Assembly: GCA_037367355.1 (NCBI GenBank)
Contig: CM074702.1
Location: 2,790,001-2,854,000, forward strand
Length of the DNA: 64,000 nucleotides
From: Neoscytalidium dimidiatum
Taxonomy: Eukaryota; Ascomycota; Dothideomycetes; Botryosphaeriales; Botryosphaeriaceae
Direction: 5' to 3'
Of this stretch, positions 1 to 10,666 are shown piece after piece. The notes under the pieces are model-generated. The model had not been told where the DNA came from and made no database searches. It saw only the letters and a program-made list of their open reading frames with translations. The stretch's first letter is position 1. Each line of letters starts with the position of its first letter. The translations under genes and the position numbers were made by a program.

Positions 1-1
1 C

Positions 2-650
2 TACGGATTCGACCCTACTGCCTTCGGAGAACCCCAGATCTGCGAAGTACTCGCCCAAAAGCTATGCTCAGAGCAGACCAGCTACGTGAACTACACCAGG
101 AACTGGCCCGAGACATCAAATTCACCGCATACCGAATGGCCATGTACCATGACAGACGGCGCCAGGCGTCGCCGCCCCTGAAGGAGGATAAAGTCTGGCT
201 CCTCAGAAAAAACATCAAAACAACACGATCGAACGACAAATTGGACCACAAGAAAATCGGACCCTACCAAATTGAGAAAAAACTTTCACCTGTTTCCTTT
301 AAACTCAGATTGCCAGAACAAGTGGGTATACACCCAGTTTTCCACATCTCTTTACTTGAACCCGCACACAGCAACGCCGAACCTGACCCAGAACTTGAAA
401 TACACCCCGATGACGCCGACAAAGAATGGGACGTAGAGAAAATCTTGGATGGAGACTGGATCGACGGTCAATTTAAGTACCTCATCAAATGGGAAGGAGC
501 GGATTCCGCCGGGAACCCGTGGGAACCCTCATGGAACCAATCTCTTACCTTAACTGCGAGGAACTCATCCATGAATACCACCGACGAAACCCTGACCGCC
601 CAAACCCAGAGCATCCTCACGACGCCGGAGGAGGCGTCAAGGACACCTGA
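2..650 (+). pseudogene. Ty3/gypsy pol C-terminus (integrase end plus chromodomain), frameshifted
   Basis: Three frames must be joined. Frame 2 runs from base 2 to about 57 (reads YGFDPTAFGEPQICEVLAQK), frame 1 from about 61 to 545 (AMLRADQLRELHQELARDIK through HPVFHISLLEP and a chromodomain core FKYLIKWEGADSAGNPWEP), and frame 3 from 552 to a TGA at 648-650 (NCEELIHEYHRRNP). Both RIP-mutated relatives have one extra base at each junction (five A instead of four near 57-60; one more base near 530-540) and read in a single frame there. This is the usual C-terminal end of a chromovirus polyprotein that targets integration. Continued reading of frame 1 to 1056 is out of frame and not real. The deletions may be true decay or assembly error. 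Confidence 0.85.
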
Positions 651-1115
651 AACTGGTCCACCGGTGCCTCTCGAGGAACCAGCCCGTCGGAACCCGCCAC
701 GTCACCACCGCCTGAACCAGATAACAAGGACCCCTGAGCCGCCCGCGCCTCCTGCGCCTCCTCAGCCTCAATGGCCGCCAACTCCCGCTCAAACAACTCC
801 TGACTCCGGGAATCCAGGAAGGAAAGTGTCCGCAACAGGCGGATCACCTTGGACCGAGAAGTGGCGGTACGACGAACAAACGTTGAGCCTCCTCTTGCAA
901 CCGCTGAATCTCGGCCTCATCCCTTTCGATCTCGCGCTGGGTCTGCTCAATCTGAGCCCGCACCCGGTCCCGTTGTTGATCCACACGACGAAACTCAATA
1001 GGGAAGCCATGTCAGAAGGAAAGGAACAAAGGTGGCCTCGCTTGGCACACTCGTAACACCTCTTGGAATCCGGCGACACAAGACAACGAAGACGAGGTCT
1101 CTCCACAAGGAACAA
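617..1115 (-). pseudogene. Antisense extra ORF of the gypsy element (cysteine cluster plus coiled coil), broken
   Basis: On the strand opposite pol, between the pol stop and the 3' LTR, lies a frame with a cysteine/histidine cluster (KRCYECAKRGHLCSF), then a strongly heptad-like helix (reads RAQIEQTQREIERDEAEIQR in a neighbouring frame), then an acidic, Ala/Glu-rich tail. In the RIP-mutated copy at 2280-2790 the same three parts are collinear in one frame, apart from RIP-type stops. Here two one-base deletions split them. Conservation of frame suggests a real additional ORF rather than chance. Antisense accessory ORFs are reported in some fungal LTR elements; the function is unknown and I assign none. 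Confidence 0.55.
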
Positions 1116-1274
1116 CGTCTGGGAGCGTCAGTACCGTTACGAAGGATACGGGCGAGAAGCGCGCGTCGACGAGCGGAACTGGACATGACGGCAGAGAAAT
1201 AATCTCAAGGGAACTAAGGAGGGCTCAACTACCTTTATACTCGACCTTCGGGCCGAAGGTTGCCTAGAGGATAG

Positions 1275-1643
1275 TGTTACGGCACAGTCGCCCAGAAAGG
1301 CGGATAACGAAACCCTACGACTACTCACCGCCCACGTGACAACTCGGGGCCTAACTCGGCAGAATACCTACCGACACTGATGCACAGACCACCGCACACT
1401 CGCTCAGCAAAGCTCGGACCACCGATCAGTACTGATCAGTGGGTTAACATTACAGATCACTACTGATCGTACCGATCACTCCATGTATATAGACCACACT
1501 CATTTATCGTAGTTAGGACCCTCGTGGTCAACTTGTCAATTGATTCCTACCCTACTGTTGTAGAACCTCCTGCCTACCACTGTATTGGCCTAGAAGCCCA
1601 AGCTGCCTGACGACGGCTCCCCCAGAAAGAGTCCCGGTAAACA
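1275..1643 (+). repeat. 3' LTR of the non-RIP gypsy element
   Basis: Starts TGTTACGGCACAG and ends CCCGGTAAACA (TG...CA), 369 bp. It aligns along its length with the LTRs of the minus-strand copy at 1689-8981, with CA replaced by TA and TG by TA in that copy. Only 45 bp separate its end from the next LTR. Confidence 0.9.
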
Positions 1644-1688
1644 TTGGCAAACCTATATATATTAAGTATTTAATTTATATAAGGTCAT

Positions 1689-2063
1689 TATTACGCCGGG
1701 ACTATTCTAGAGAGTAAGCAGCGTTATGAGTAACAGCTTAGCTTCTAGAGGCAATATGTGTAGATAGGAGGTTAAATATAATAGTAGGGTAGGAATTAAT
1801 TAATAAGTTAACTACGAGGGTCCTAACTATAATAAATAAGTATAGCCTATATATATAGAGTAATTAGTACGATTAGTAGTAATCTATAATATTAACCTAC
1901 TAATTAGTACTAATTAGTAGTCCGAGCTTTCTCTAAGATATCTGTTACTCAGTCTAGTATTAGTAGTAGATATTCTATCGAGTTAGACCCCGAGTTAATT
2001 ACGTAGATAGTAAATAGTTATAGAATTTCGTTATCTATCTTTCTAGGCGACTATACTATAATA
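1689..2063 (-). repeat. 3' LTR of the minus-strand gypsy copy
   Basis: 375 bp, begins TATTACGCCGGG and ends GACTATACTATAATA on the plus strand (RIP-altered TG...CA in reverse). Some CA/TG dinucleotides survive near 1715-1760 and 1930-1955, so RIP is slightly less complete here than inside the element. Confidence 0.85.
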
Positions 2064-5000
2064 CTATCCCCCCTCTAGATAATCTTTAGCCCGAAGGTCG
2101 AGTATAAAAGTAGTTAAGCTCTCTTCTTAATTCTCTTAAGATTATTTCTCTACTATTATATCTAGTTTCGCTCGTTAATACGCGCTTCTCGCTTATATTC
2201 TTTATAACGGTACTAACGCTTCTAGACGTTATTTCTTTTATATAGAGAGACCTTATCTTCGTTATCTTATATCGCTAAATTCTAAGAGATATTACGAGTA
2301 TACTAAGCGAGGCTATCTTTATTTCTTTTCTTCTAATATAGCTTCCCCTATTAAGTTTCGTTATATAGATTAATAACGGGATCGAATACGGGCTTAGATT
2401 AAGTAGACCTAGCGCGAGATCGAAAGAAATAAGGCCGAGATTTAGCGGTTATAAGAGGAGGCTTAACGTTTAGTTTATCGTACTACTATTTCTTAGTCTA
2501 AGATAATCCGCCTATTACGAATACTTTTCTTCTTAGATTTCTAGAGTTAGAAGTTATTTAAGCGGAAGTTAGCGGCTATTAAGGCTAAGAAGGCGTAGAA
2601 GACGTAGGCGGCTTAAAGATTCTTATTATCTAGTTTAGACGGTAGTAATATAGTAGATTCTAACGGGCTAGTTTCTTAAGAGGTACTAGTAGACTAGTTT
2701 TAGATATTCTTAACGCCTTCTCTAAGGTTTACGTTATAGAAGGATACTCTAGATTTAGGCGATTAGAATTTCGTTAGTAGTATTTATAGATAAGTTCCTT
2801 ATAGTTAAGGTAAGAGATTAGTTTCTATAAGGGTTTCTACGGGTTCTTAGCGGAATCCGCTTCTTTCTATTTAATAAGGTACTTAAATTAACTATTAATC
2901 TAGTCTCTATCTAAGATTTTCTCTATATTCTATTCTTTATCGGCGTTATTAGAGTATATTTTAAGTTCTAGATTAGATTCGGCGTTACTATATACGGGTT
3001 TAAGTAAAGAGATATAGAAAACTAGGTATATATCTACTTATTCTAGTAATCTAAGTTTAAAGGAAATAGGTAAAAGTTTTTTCTTAATTTAGTAGGGTCT
3101 AATTTTCTTATAGTCTAATTTATCGTTTAATCGTATTATTTTAATATTTTTTCTAAGAAGCTAGACTTTATCTCCCTTCTTTAGGGGCGGTAACGTCTAG
3201 CGCCGTCTATCGTAGTATATAGCTATTTAATATACGGTAAATTTAATATCTTAGACTAGTTTCTAGTATAGTTCGCGTAGCTAGTCTATTCTAAGTATAG
3301 CTTTTTAGGCGAGTACTTCATAGATCTAGAGTTCTTTAAAGGCGGTAGAGTCGAATTTATAGTTAGCGTAAAAGAGCGTAATTTATATAGCTTCTATTAA
3401 TATACTATTATACGCGTATTAGGCTAATAGTAGAAGCTTAACCTAGTTATTTTATCTATAGTTTAAATAGAATCTTAGATACTATTCTAGCGTCTAGTTA
3501 GTTTATTTTATTTATTCGTTAGTTTACGGATATACCGTTATTAATATCTTATATTTAGTTTCTAACTTATAGACTAGGATTTACTAGAACTTAGCTCTAA
3601 ATCGTAGGTCTTAGTTCGTAATTAGCTTCTTAGGTATTCTATAGTAGGCGAAGATATATCTAAGAAAGAGGTAGGCGTAGCCTTTTACTTTAATTTTTTT
3701 ATTATAAGAGATAAAGTATACCTACTTTATTAGACGATCGATAATAACTAGAATAGCGTTATATTATACTTTAGTTACGAGGTCTACTAAAATTAATAGA
3801 TCGGTAATAAAGTCTATTATAACTAATTTCTAGAGTTTAGTTAGTATTATAATAAGCTATAGTTATTCGTATAGTATATACTATACCGCCTTATTCTTTA
3901 CGTATTCGTTATATTTCTAGATAACTTTCTCTACTATTTTCCTTATTTAGGGGAAGTAGAAGTATCTTATAAGCCGTTCTAGAGTTCTTATTATTCCTAG
4001 GTATTTATAAACTATAAACTCGTAATATTTCTTTATTAGCCGTTTACGTAGAGGTATAGGTACGTAGATTTTTCCGCGGAATAGTATATTACCTCTATAG
4101 TCTTAGACTAGGTCGGGGTCGTTATACTTAGAGATATCTATTCGTTAGAGTAGTTCTTAGAATAACGGATTATTATTATATTTTTCTTAGATAATTTATT
4201 TCTAAGTAGCGGTATTATCTTCTTTCTTATTTACTACTTCTTCTATAGTTTCTTTAGGTATTAGTATAAGTTTCTTATCCTATAGTTCTTCTTCGTTCTT
4301 AAGCTTCTATTCGGGTATTAGGCCTCTTAGAGGCTCGTCGTTATTAATAGGGTTTTCTAGTCTTATAATAGGTACTAGTATTCGTTCCTTCTAGAATAGA
4401 TTAAATTCCTTAATAATTTAGGGGCGGTTAGAGCCTAGCGTATCGTCGTCGTTTTATTATAGTACCGCTAGTAATAGTTCCGGTTTTCCTTCTATATAGT
4501 CGGCTCTACGGCTAAGTACGTCGGCTTTACTATTTTCCTCTTCTTTATAGTAGTAGATCTTAAAGTAGAAGAGGGCTAGTTATTCTATCTATTATACTTA
4601 TCTTCTATTTAGTATCTTAGTAGTTATAAAGTATTCTAAATTCTTATAATTCGAGTATATCGTAATTTTATAGTTAGCTTCCTTAAGATAGTATTACTAT
4701 TTCTTAAACGCTATAACGATTATAAGTAATTTTTTATCGTATATTTCGTAATTAAGTTCGGCGGGTAATATTTTACGAGAGTAATACGTAATAGAGTATA
4801 ATCTTTTCTTATCGTCTAGCTAGCTAAGAATAGCGCTAATAGTATAGTCGAATACGTTAGTTTTAAGGTAGAGCGGCTTATTAGAGTTAAATATAATTAG
4901 TATCGGCGCTTCTATAAAGGCCCTTTTAAGTTAATTAAACGCCTCTTACTAGGATTCTTTTTAGGCGAAGGGGGTATTCTTTTAGGTAAGTTAGATTAAG

Positions 5001-6660
5001 GGTTTAGCTATATATAAGTATCGTTCGATAAATTATTAGTAGAAGTTAGTAAATTCTAGAAAGGCTTATACTTCTTTAACGTTTCTTAGCTTTAGTTACT
5101 TTAGAATATCTTCTACCTTCTTTAGGTTTATAACTACTTTTCCTAGTTCGATAATAAAGCCTAGAAATTCTACCCTTTAGATATAGAAGATATATTTTTC
5201 TAGTTTAATAGAGAGGTTATATTTAAGTAGTTTTTAGAGGACTTTAGATATATACTCTTTATATTCTTTAAGAGTTTCTAAGTATATTAGAATATCGTTA
5301 AGGTAGGCTATATAGAATCGGTCTAGATATTCTTATAGAACGTAGTTAACGAGGGCTTAGAATATAGTAGAAGCGTTAGTAAGTCTAAAAGATATTACTA
5401 AGTATTCGTATAAACCGTATCGAGTTTTAAATACGGTTTTCTATTTATATTCTTTCTTAATTTAGATAAGATAGTATCTATTCCGTAGATTTAGCTTAGT
5501 AAAGAATCGCGCTCTAGAGAGATAATCTCTTAGTTCGTTAATACGGAGTAAAGGATAGCGGTCTTTAATAGTAATATTATTTAGAAATCTATAATCTATA
5601 TAGAGGCGTAACTTACCTCCGGGCTTTAATACGAAGAGAATAGAAAATCCTATTAAAGATTAAGAGGGTTAGATATATTTCTTCTTTAGTAATAAGTCTA
5701 AGTATTCCCTTATTACTTATAACTTCTTTTCTAATATTAGATATAAGGGTCTAAATTAGGGTTCGGTACCTAGTTTTAAGTTAATTTTATAGTTCTATAG
5801 TTTATATTCTAGTAGTACGTCTTCGATCTTTTCTCTAAAAATTTCTTTAAACTAGTAGTATTTCTTAGAAACGCTATTAAGGTATTATTCGTATATTCTA
5901 GTAGGGTTATCTTCTTTTATAAATATTAAGTAGTCTGATTTTTCTCGTCTAGTAGCGCTAATCTATTAGGTTCTCTCTTTATTTATAGTAGTAGGGCGAT
6001 ACTATATTATTTTAATTACTTACCTCTTCTTTTAGGTTCTTTCTAGCGTAGCTTTCGAAATTAGGCTTATATAGGTAATCGGTTCGACTATAGTACGTAG
6101 TTTTTATTCTAGTTCTTTTTAATTTCGTTCTCTAGACTTAAGGGTAATTCCTCTATTATTCTAATTATATTATACTTTCTATTTCCTTTACTAAGGAATA
6201 TCTAAAATAATATTATACTTAGAGATCTTAGTAACGTTTAGATAGATACGTTCTCTATAGTTTTTATATTCGAGGGTTAGTTTTAGAGTTTTAATAATTA
6301 TCTTTCCGTCTCTAAAGAAGCTAGGAGATCTATTAATAGTTCTTAGCTAATATAGTTAGTTTTTTTCTCTAGGTTTTAGGTTAGCTTTTTCTACGAATTA
6401 GTTTAAGACGTAGTTTCCTTATAATATAGAGTTAATAAGAATAAGCGCTTAGCGTCTATTAATTTTTATTACGATAACCTAGTAGTTCCTATATTCTACG
6501 GAATCTTTCTCGCTTTCTAGTAGATATCCTATAGTTTTTCTAGTTAATACTACTATAGTTTTATAGAGTAGAAGACTCGCCTACTATAGTTCTAGTTTAG
6601 TAGGCGTTTCTAGTTTTTTAGATAGTACCTGCTAATATTCTTAGCTTCCTAGTAAATAGA

Positions 6661-7380
6661 TATAACGATAGGGCCTCTACTACTAGGCTTTAGAGTTACC
6701 TAGTAGATTCGGTTTTATTAAAGGGTTTACCTTAAAGATAAGGAAAGGGAAGTAATAATAGAATAAGAAGTTACGTAATATAGGAGTTTAGTAGGCCTTA
6801 TTACCTCTAAGTTAATATAATATTAAATTAGAACTTTAAGTTAACTACGAGGATTAGAATACTATCTAACGAGCGTATCTATATACTATAGAAAAGCTAT
6901 AATAATCTAGATCTATATATAGTAGATTTAGCGGAGGTAGATCTAAGGTATTTAGATCTATAGAGATCTAGAGTAGATCGTATATAACGCGCGACGCGGG
7001 CGCTTAGGCCTACTTTCTAGTTTTCTACTTCTAGTAGTATTAGCGAACGATACTACCGCTATACTCTTATCTCGTAGTACCTACTTTTATCGTATTTCTA
7101 CTTTCTATTCTATACGGTTTTTTATTCCCTACGGGCTTTCCGTTAGACCGTATCTTCTTTCTAGTTATTACGTCCGTAGACGTTCTTTTCGTACGGGCGG
7201 CCGTTATTGCCTACTAGTATTCCGTACGCGCCGTTATCCCGTATTTCTAGTCTTTCCGTACGGGACTAAAGAGTACGGCTCTATTATACGTAGGGTCCTT
7301 AAAGCCTTTACGGCTTATTTTCCCGTACGGGCTTACGTTTCTCGTAGCTATAAAGCCCGTATATTCTAGGGTCCGTAATA
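6661..7380. mobile_element. 720-bp solo LTR nested in the gypsy copy, with 5-bp target duplication
   Basis: An insertion of exactly 720 bp interrupts the gag-protease junction of the minus-strand element. It is flanked by ATAGA at 6656-6660 and 7381-7385. It begins TATAACG and ends CGTAATA, consistent with RIP-altered TGTAACG...CGTAACA. The uninterrupted sister copy near 18480-18490 has a single RIP-altered version of this target. No coding domain is seen inside, so a solo LTR of a different family is the simplest reading. Confidence 0.8.
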
Positions 7381-8596
7381 ATAGAGTAGGCCTCGATACT
7401 ATAAGTAGACTAGTAGAGAATATTATAGTCTAAGATTTTAGGCCGTTCTTTTATAGCTAAGATAGTTTTTTTATCGTTAGTCCGCTAGTTATTAGTTTAT
7501 TTATCTAGATAGTTTCTACTAATATATTCGTACTTTCTATAGTAGAAGTAAAGACTTTTTTTACGTCGTCGCTATTCTTTCTTCGGCGCTAGTCGAGGGT
7601 TTTATCGTTAGTTAGTATCTAAGTCTATAGGGTCCCCTAGAAGTAGGTTATTTTAGAATTACGAGATATTAGCTAAGTATCGGGTTTAGTCTATTTCTTA
7701 TCTAAAATTAAATAGTTATTAGTTAACTTAGATAGCTATATTAATAGTCTTACTAAGGTCTCTAGATAATTTAGTATAAGCGAATTCGGCCTTTATATTA
7801 TACTTTAGCCTCTTATAAAAGATATATTTAAGGAATTAGTCGTTCTAATTAAGGTAGAAGGCGAGTATACAAAATTCTATAATATATTCCGAGACTAATT
7901 AGGTTTATCGGAGGTTCTAAATTTAGAGAACGGCCTTCTACTCCTTATTTTTACTACTAAAGGCTTATCTAATTACGTTAATAAAGTAATTATAGTTAGC
8001 GAATAGACTACTAGTTTCTATATATAGAATAGCCGAGCGAAAGTCCTTTTAATAGGATTTAAACTATCGTATTATATTATCTTAAAGGTAGATTTCTATA
8101 AAGCGGACTCTTTTCTTATCGTCCTTAAATAATATTTTATAGAACTCGAAGTAGTTCTCTAGCTAGGCTAGAAAATTATTAAGTTTACGCCGATCTCTAT
8201 TATAGATATTAGGGGTCTTAATCTTTAGCTTAGTATTATATTAAGTCGGTTTCGATATCGCGGGGGTAGCTAGAGTAGAAGGCCGTATAGTATAGTTAAC
8301 GATAAAGGCTTATCCTTAAATAAAGTATTTTAGAATAACTTAGCCGTAGTTATCGCTAGCGTCTTTTAATACTCTAGGTCTATTAATTACTTAACTTAAA
8401 AAGGCTATACCTAAGAAGTAGACTTTTAAAATAAATAGTCTTATATTAAGGGCTAGATTTCTAGAGATTAGAGAACGAATTAACTAAAGCTAGTTCTCCT
8501 CTATTAGGAGGTTATTTCTAATTTTAGTCTAGAATATTATAGTTAGTAGTTTTTAAAATAGAGTTACCTCTAATATCTATAGAGAGGTAGTTAAAG

Positions 8597-8981
8597 TATT
8601 ACGCCGGGACTCTTTTTAAAAGAGTCGAGGTACGTTATTAGATAGCTTAGGCTTTCTAGAGGCCGATATAGTAGTAGATAGAAGAGGTTCGTATAATAGT
8701 AGAATAGGAATTAATTAATAAGTTAACTACGAGAGTTCTAACTATAATAAATAAGTATAGTCTATATATATAGAGTAATTAGTACGATTAATAGTAATCT
8801 ATAATATTAATCTACTAATTAGTACTAATTAATAGTCTATACTTTACTAAGCGAGTATATAGTAGTCTAGTATATTAGTATCGGTAGATATTCTACTAAG
8901 TTAGGCCTCGAGTTAGTTACGTAGGCGGTAAGTAGTTATAGAATTTTGTTATCCGTCTTTCTAGGCGACTATACCGTAATA
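8597..8981 (-). repeat. 5' LTR of the minus-strand gypsy copy
   Basis: 385 bp with the same terminal sequences as the LTR at 1689-2063. The internal region beside it has the same bases (CTTTAACTACC in element sense) as the region after the 5' LTR of the nested copy at 17269. Confidence 0.85.
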
Positions 8982-8985
8982 TATA

Positions 8986-9165
8986 GATGCTAAACTTCTA
9001 TTTAAAATATTTATCTAGTAGTCTAGTTTCTATAAAAAGTATATAATCTACTAGCTAAACTTATATAAGTTACGTATCTTTAGTATATAAGTTTCTTTTT
9101 ATTATTTAGCTAGAAGCCTATTAAACTCCTTAAGAATTTATCTTAATAGTAATTTAGTTATTTTA
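8986..9165. repeat. About 170-bp repeat, second copy at 15470-15640
   Basis: This stretch, directly beyond the gypsy LTR, aligns with 15470-15640 in the same orientation (shared blocks such as GTTACGTATCTTTA and CCTATTAAACTCCTTAA). Both copies pass into a T-rich TTTA-type run on their right, and similarity then fades. It may be the 3' end of the LINE described below or an independent element that LINEs flank. It is heavily RIP-mutated. Confidence 0.6.
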
Positions 9166-9383
9166 TTTTTATTAGTAGTAAACTCTCTATTTAACTATAG
9201 TATATCTAAGCTTTATAATTAGTTAATTTATTTATATCTATTTTTAAATTATTAAACTAGAGAAAGATATAATTTCTTTATATATAATATATTAGGCCTT
9301 AAATAAACTAGAATTCTAATATAATTTAACGTAGAATAATATTTTTTATTTCTATAATTTATTAAAGCTAATAGAATATATAA

Positions 9384-9900
<517 letters not shown>

Positions 9901-10100
9901 TAGCGGTGCTGCGCTAGCTTAGTAGCTTCCTTAGATCTACCGTCTATCGACTCCTACCCTTCCCGTCCGGCGTACGGAAGGTGAGCCTTAGCTCGCTGAA
10001 TCTGCTACACGTATACAGCACGTGGCTGACTGTCTGCAATCCTTGCCCGCATTCGCATTCGCCCGATTCTATACCCGGCTTTGGGTTTTAGGTTGGCGTT

Positions 10101-10140
10101 GGTAACAGACGTATCACGTGGGTAACAGACGTATCACGTG
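10101..10140 (+). repeat. Perfect 20-bp tandem duplication containing CACGTG
   Basis: GGTAACAGACGTATCACGTG occurs twice in succession (10101-10120 and 10121-10140). Each copy carries a CACGTG palindrome (the E-box type bound by bHLH factors). It lies about 530 bp upstream of the 10667 gene, so a regulatory role is possible but only inferred. Confidence 0.9.
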
Positions 10141-10297
10141 CTGCTGAGTCAATCGGGTTACAAATTCTCCGAATCCGACTCCGCGCCGCTGTGCCACCTC
10201 CTCTCCAAGCCAACTCCACTCTGCCTTTTGTCCACATCAAGCCACGTCCCCGTCTTCCACTTTATCAACAAGCAAGCCCTTCGACCTTAAACAGCGT

Positions 10298-10541
10298 CTT
10301 TTCAGTGCGACAGTCCGTCCGTCGCTGTACGGACACTTCCTGCGGCAGCCGCATGACTGTCCGTCCGACGCTGTGCTGACTCTTCCCACTAGGCCAGCCT
10401 GTTCATCCCCGAATAGGCTTTTCCTAGTGCGACAGTCCGTCCGTCGCTGTACAAACACTTCCTGCGGCAGCCGCACGATTGTCCGTCTGACGCTGTGCTG
10501 ACTCTTCCCACTGGGCCGCTCTATTCATCGCTTGCTGCACT
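10298..10541 (+). repeat. Imperfect tandem duplication of about 122 bp
   Basis: The block with GTGCGACAGTCCGTCCGTCG at 10305 recurs at 10427 (offset 122). Most bases are conserved through GCTGTGCTGACTCTTCCCACT and a TTCATC end. Differences are mostly C/T changes. The pair ends about 125 bp before the start codon of the next gene and is likely its promoter or 5' UTR. Confidence 0.9.
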
Positions 10542-10666
10542 CATTGTTTTCTGCGTTGATTGTCCGAGCCAAGGCTGCTCTCAAGCTGACGCGACTTGTA
10601 GAAGCCTGGGTGGGCGGGTATCCGACAATCGCTGCTGTCGGGGTCTTCGTCCTTCAATACAGAAAG

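Larger units (their letters stand above)
1..1643 (+). mobile_element. 3' part of a Ty3/gypsy element, not RIP-mutated
   Basis: The window begins inside a Ty3/gypsy retrotransposon. It contains the end of pol (integrase C-terminus and chromodomain), a 3' untranslated region holding an antisense frame, a polypurine-like stretch before the LTR, and the 3' LTR ending in CA at 1643. CpA and TpG are at normal frequency, unlike the two related copies downstream, so this copy escaped RIP. The coding parts nevertheless carry single-base deletions relative to those copies. The 5' part lies outside the window. Confidence 0.9.
1689..8981 (-). mobile_element. RIP-saturated Ty3/gypsy element, minus strand
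   Basis: A complete-looking element of 7293 bp in reverse orientation: 3' LTR at the left, 5' LTR at the right, pol and gag between. On the minus strand the reverse transcriptase active site reads AYLNDILIYL (YLDD with one D turned to N by G-to-A) near 5285-5315. The integrase core lies around 3700-3850 and the chromodomain end near 3200-2800. CpA/TpG are nearly absent and stops abound, so nothing is translatable. The excess length over the other full copy (6612 bp) is accounted for by the solo LTR at 6661-7380. The five bases outside each end (GTCAT and TATAG) do not match, so no target duplication is visible; recombination between elements is possible. Confidence 0.9.
9901..10666. other. 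Non-RIP intergenic region upstream of the 10667 gene
   Basis: Normal base composition resumes here. Apart from the 20-bp and 122-bp duplications no gene is visible. A frame open from 10532 lacks ATG at its start, so I treat this as leader. Confidence 0.6.

Noticed and set aside
651..1056. Extension of the gypsy pol frame to 1056
   Set aside because: The true chromodomain end is in another frame with a stop at 648-650, so this part is out-of-frame reading.
7130..7345. Clustered GTACGGG/CCCGTAC units as a possible array
   Set aside because: Spacing and sequence are irregular and the whole lies within the solo LTR; it is not a CRISPR-type or satellite array.
1684..8986. A target-site duplication for the minus-strand gypsy copy
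   Set aside because: The flanking pentamers GTCAT and TATAG differ and no shifted alignment of the ends gives a match.
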